DNA from: Aphrophora alni | Taxonomy: Eukaryota; Arthropoda; Insecta; Hemiptera; Aphrophoridae | Direction: 5' to 3' | Assembly: GCA_963513935.1 (NCBI GenBank) | Contig: OY740774.1 | Span: forward strand, 81,864,890-81,928,889 | Length of the DNA: 64,000 nucleotides | Shown here: piece after piece, positions 60,584 through 64,000 of the stretch | Position numbering within the stretch: the stretch's first letter is position 1 | Layout of the letters: each line of letters opens with the position of its first letter | Notes under the pieces: model-generated | Seen by the model: only the letters and a program-made list of their open reading frames with translations | Told to the model about the DNA's origin: nothing | The model's database searches: none | Translations under genes and position numbers: made by a program

Positions 60584-63423
60584 GTCTCCACTCGCTTCGC
60601 TCGCGTCATTGTCTCGGCGCTTCTCGAAGCAATACATATGTGCAGGAGTCTCCACTCGCTTCTCTCGCGTCATTGTCTCGGCGCTTCTCGAAGCAATACA
60701 TATGTGCAGGAGCCTCCACTCGCTTCTCTTGCGTCATTGTCTCGGCGCTTCTCGAAGCAATACATATGTGCAGGAGCCTCCACTCGCTTCTCTTGCGTCA
60801 TTGTCTCGGCGCTTCTCGAAGCAATACATATGTGCAGGAGTCTCCACTCGCTTCTCTTGCGTCATTGTCTCGGCGCTTCTCGAAGCAATACATATGTGCA
60901 GGAGTCTCCACTCGCTTCTCTTGCGTCATTGTCTCGGCGCTTCTCGAAGCAATACATATGTGCAGGAGCCTCCACTCGCTTCTCTTGCGTCATTGTCTCG
61001 GCGCTTCTCGAAGCAATACATATGTGCAGGAGCCTCCACTCGCTTCTCTTGCGTCATTGTCTCGGCGCTTCTCGAAGCAATACATATGTGCAGGAGCCTC
61101 CACTCGCTTCTCTTGCGTCATTGTCTCGGCGCTTCTCGAAGCAATACATATGTGCAGGAGTCTCCACTCGCTTCTCTTGCGTCATTGTCTCGGCGCTTCT
61201 CGAAGCAATACATATGTGCAGGAGCCTCCACTCGCTTCTCTTGCGTCATTGTCTCGGCGCTTCTCGAAGCAATACATATGTGCAGGAGTCTCCACTCGCT
61301 TCTCTTGCGTCATTGTCTCGGCGCTTCTCGAAGCAATACATATGTGCAGGAGCCTCCACTCGCTTCTCTTGCGTCATTGTCTCGGCGCTTCTCGAAGCAA
61401 TACATATGTGCAGGTGCCTCCACTCGCTTCTCTCGCGTCATTGTCTCGGCGCTTCTCGAAGCAATACATATGTGCAGGAGTCTCCACTCGCTTCGCTCGC
61501 GTCATTGTCTCGGCGCTTCTCGAAGCAATACATATGTGCAGGAGTCTCCACTCGCTTCTCTTGCGTCATTGTCTCGACGCTTCTTGAAGCAATACATATG
61601 TGCAGGAGTCTCCACTCGCTCCTCCCACGCGTCATTGTCTCGGCGCTTCTCGAAGCAATACATATGTGCAGAAGTCTCCACTCGCTTCTCTCGCGTCATT
61701 GTCTCGACGCTTCTCGAAGCAATACATATGTGCAGGAGTCTCCACTCGCTACGCTCGCGTCATTGTCTCGGCGCTTCTCGAAGCAATACATATGTGCAGG
61801 AGCCTCCACTCGCTTCTCTCGCGTCATTGTCTCGGCGCTTCTCGAAGCAATACATATGTGCAGGAGTCTCCACTCGCTACGCTCGCGTCATTGTCTCGGC
61901 GCTTCTCGAAGCAATACATATGTGCAGGAGCCTCCACTCGCTTCTCTCGCGTCATTGTCTCGACGCTTCTCGAAGCAATACATATGTGCAGGAGTCTCCA
62001 CTCGCTTCTCTCGCGTCATTGTCTCGACGCTTCTCGAAGCAATACATATGTGCAGGAGTCTCCACTCGCTACGCTCGCGTCTTTGTCTCGGCGTTTCTCG
62101 AAGCAATACATATGTGCAGGAGCCTCCACTCGCTTCTCTCGCGTCATTGTCTCGGCGCTTCTCGAAGCAATACATATGTGCAGGAGTCTCCACTCGCTAC
62201 GCTCGCGTCATTGTCTCGGCGCTTCTCGAAGCAATACATATGTGCAGGAGCCTCCACTCGCTTCTCTCGCGTCATTGTCTCGGCGCTTCTCGAAGCAATA
62301 CATATGTGCGGGAGTCTCCACTCGTTTCTCTCGCGTCATTGTCTCGACGCTTCTCGAAGCAATACATATGTGCAGGAGCCTCCACTCGCTTCTTTCGCGT
62401 CACTGTCTCGGCGCTTCTCGAAGCAATACATATGTACAGGAGCCTCCACTCGCTTCTCTCGCGTCATTGTCTCGGCGCTTCTCGAAGCAATACATATGTG
62501 CAGGAGTCTCCACTCGCTACGCTCCCGTCATTGTCTCGGCGCTTCTCGAAGCAATACATATGTGCAGGAACCTCCACTCGCTACGCTCGCGTCATTGTCT
62601 CGGCGTTTCTCGAAGCAATACATATGTGCAGGAGCCTCCACTCGCTTCTCTCGCGTCATTGTCTCGGCGCTTCTCGAAGCAATACATATGTACAGGAGCC
62701 TCCACTCGCTTCTCTCGCGTCATTGTCTCGGCGCTTCTCGAAGCAATACATATGTGCAGGAGTCTCCACTCGTTTCTCTCGCGTCATTGTCTCGACGCTT
62801 CTCGAAGCAATACATATGTACAGGAGCCCCCACTCGCTTCTCTCGCGTCATTGTCTCGGCGCTTCTCGAAGCAATACATATGTGCAGGAGTCTCCACTCG
62901 CTTCTCTCGAGTCATTGTCTCGGCGCTTCTCGAAGCAATACATATGTGCAGGAGCCTCCACTCGCTTCTCTCGCGTCATTGTCTCGGCGCTTCTCGAAGC
63001 AATACATATGTGCAGGAGCCTCCACTCGCTTCTCTCGCGTCATTGTCTCGGCGCTTCTCGAAGCAATACATATGTGCAGGAGTCTCCACTCGTTTCTCTC
63101 GCGTCATTGTCTCGACGCTTCTCGAAGCAATACATATGTGCAGGAGCCTCCACTCGCTTCTCTCGCGTCATTGTCTCGGCGCTTCTCGAAGCAATACATA
63201 TGTGCAGGAGTCTCCACTCGCTTCTCTCGCGTCATTGACTCGGCGCTTCTCGAAGCAATACATATGTGCAGGAGTCTCCACTCGCTTCTCTCGCGTCATT
63301 GTCTCGGCGCTTCTCGAAGCAATACATATGTGCAGGAGCCTCCACTCGCTTCTCTCGCGTCATTGTCTCGGCGCTTCTCGAAGCAATACATATGTGCAGG
63401 AGCCTCCACTCGCTACGCTCATG
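60584..63423. repeat. 64-bp minisatellite, 44 units, CpG-rich
   Basis: The unit starts gtctccactcgcttctctcg, then cgtcattgtctcggcgcttc, tcgaagcaatacatatgtgc and agga. It is about 53% GC with six CpG sites, in a region that is otherwise strongly AT-rich. Each unit holds GCTTC-TC-GAAGC, able to form a hairpin, and the palindrome ACATATGT. Units are exactly 64 bp except one 66-bp unit near 61618-61640. Since 64 is one more than a multiple of 3 and the unit has no stop in any forward frame, frames of up to 969 residues run through it in all three forward frames; this is a by-product of the unit, not a sign of a gene. About eleven units near the left end share a T (cttgcgtc), and units with ctacgctcgcg recur mostly at steps that are multiples of 64 or 128. 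Confidence 0.97.
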
Positions 63424-63689
63424 TGATAACTCTCTTCCAGATCTAGTAACTGTACGAATATTTATTTTTCGTGATTCGAAATTAAAATGTTGATAATATT
63501 TTCGTTATTTCTCAAAGTAGATAGGTCGGGTTGGAACCATTATATGCAGAATTAAAATCTGAAAATTTCTATCTAATTTAGTTTGTTGAATAATACAAGA
63601 TATGAACAAAAAAACAAATTACTGTTATTTTGAAATATTTAACTTGATTTTTATTAATATCAATAAGGTTCTATGTGGGCACTCTAAAG

Positions 63690-63860
63690 TCCTCTATACC
63701 AAATATCATGATCCTATTTTAAATTTTTGTGTCCTCTATCGGCCAGAAGACAACGGCGAAGGAAGGACGGCATGAAGATCATTTATGGTTTCCCGAGACC
63801 ATGAAACATGAAGATGAGTCAAAACACGGAGGTCAAACTTTTTGCTATTGATAAATTTAC
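63690..63860 (-). repeat. Dispersed repeat D1 (inverted copy)
   Basis: The sequence aaggaaggacggcatgaaga, then gtttcccgagaccatgaaac and aaaacacggaggtcaaac is the complement of 54850-54940 with changes. Confidence 0.6.
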
Positions 63861-64000
63861 CCTAAATTTCGTATATTGTGCATGCAGTAACTTTGGTTAT
63901 AAAAAAACAAATATTCAACTAAATAAGAATTCGCTAAGCCTGTAATTAAATTTAGTGCGGAAAATACTCAAAACGGAAAGTCTACCGTATTAAATTCTTA

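Larger units (their letters stand above)
54265..64000 (-). other. Upstream intron or 5' region of the RGK gene (over 9.7 kb)
   Basis: Because the P-loop exon begins in the middle of a codon after an acceptor, the sequence to its right must be intron up to the next 5' exon. That exon is not seen in the window. The region holds dispersed repeats, TA microsatellites, a 170-bp-unit array and the 64-bp minisatellite. From 55800 to 57000 little is recognisable apart from a TA run and one dispersed repeat. Confidence 0.7.

Noticed and set aside
60584..63423. CRISPR array or hammerhead satellite
   Set aside because: There are no spacers between units, and the 64-bp unit lacks CTGANGA and GAAA core segments.
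60537..63493. Frames of 315-969 residues in the 64-bp array as genes
   Set aside because: All three forward frames are open as a result of the unit sequence, with no splice, promoter or family evidence.

Overview
The window is eukaryotic nuclear DNA, almost certainly from an insect. It is AT-rich, has no compact genes, carries GT-AG introns tens of kilobases long, and is full of decayed transposons of families common in insects (Tc1/mariner, hAT, non-LTR retroelements, probable Penelope-like ends). There is also a short run of TTAGG units, the usual insect telomere repeat. The species cannot be named from the sequence; the overall look would fit a hemipteran or another insect with a large genome.

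One protein-coding gene is clearly supported. It lies on the minus strand and is an RGK-family small GTPase (Rad/Gem/Rem relatives; Drosophila Rgk genes). Three exons join in frame: 54264-54056 (P-loop), 19138-19047 (degenerate G3 region) and 1651-1459 (NKxD motif). The 5' exons lie further right, and the C-terminal exons lie left of base 1. So nearly the whole window is intron of one gene: an intron longer than 9.7 kb upstream, one of 34.9 kb and one of 17.4 kb.

Layout: 1-19 kb holds exon C, foldback elements, a dead mariner-type transposase, small tandem arrays (about 80 bp and 57 bp units), a 301-bp inverted-repeat unit with a hammerhead-like motif, and a 1.5-kb element with 146-bp inverted ends. 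19-21.9 kb holds exon B and a foldback element. 21.9-32.0 kb is a 10.1-kb minisatellite of about 225 units of 45 bp, with nested higher-order structure that includes a nearly perfect 2,945-bp tandem duplication. 33-36 kb holds a 178-bp tandem array and two LINE reverse-transcriptase relics. 37-53.5 kb is a graveyard of mariner, hAT and MITE copies, including a mariner split by a 222-bp CT microsatellite. Around 54 kb is exon A. 54.3-64 kb is intronic with dispersed repeats, a 170-bp-unit array, and a second minisatellite (44 units of 64 bp, GC- and CpG-rich) at 60.6-63.4 kb.

The most interesting signals are: (1) a set of dispersed motifs that fold on paper like type I hammerhead ribozymes with very short palindromic stem III, four of them with matching stem I; (2) the two intronic minisatellites, whose units keep long reading frames open (45 bp on both strands, 64 bp in all three forward frames) although they are probably noncoding; and (3) the very recent 2.9-kb duplication inside the first array.
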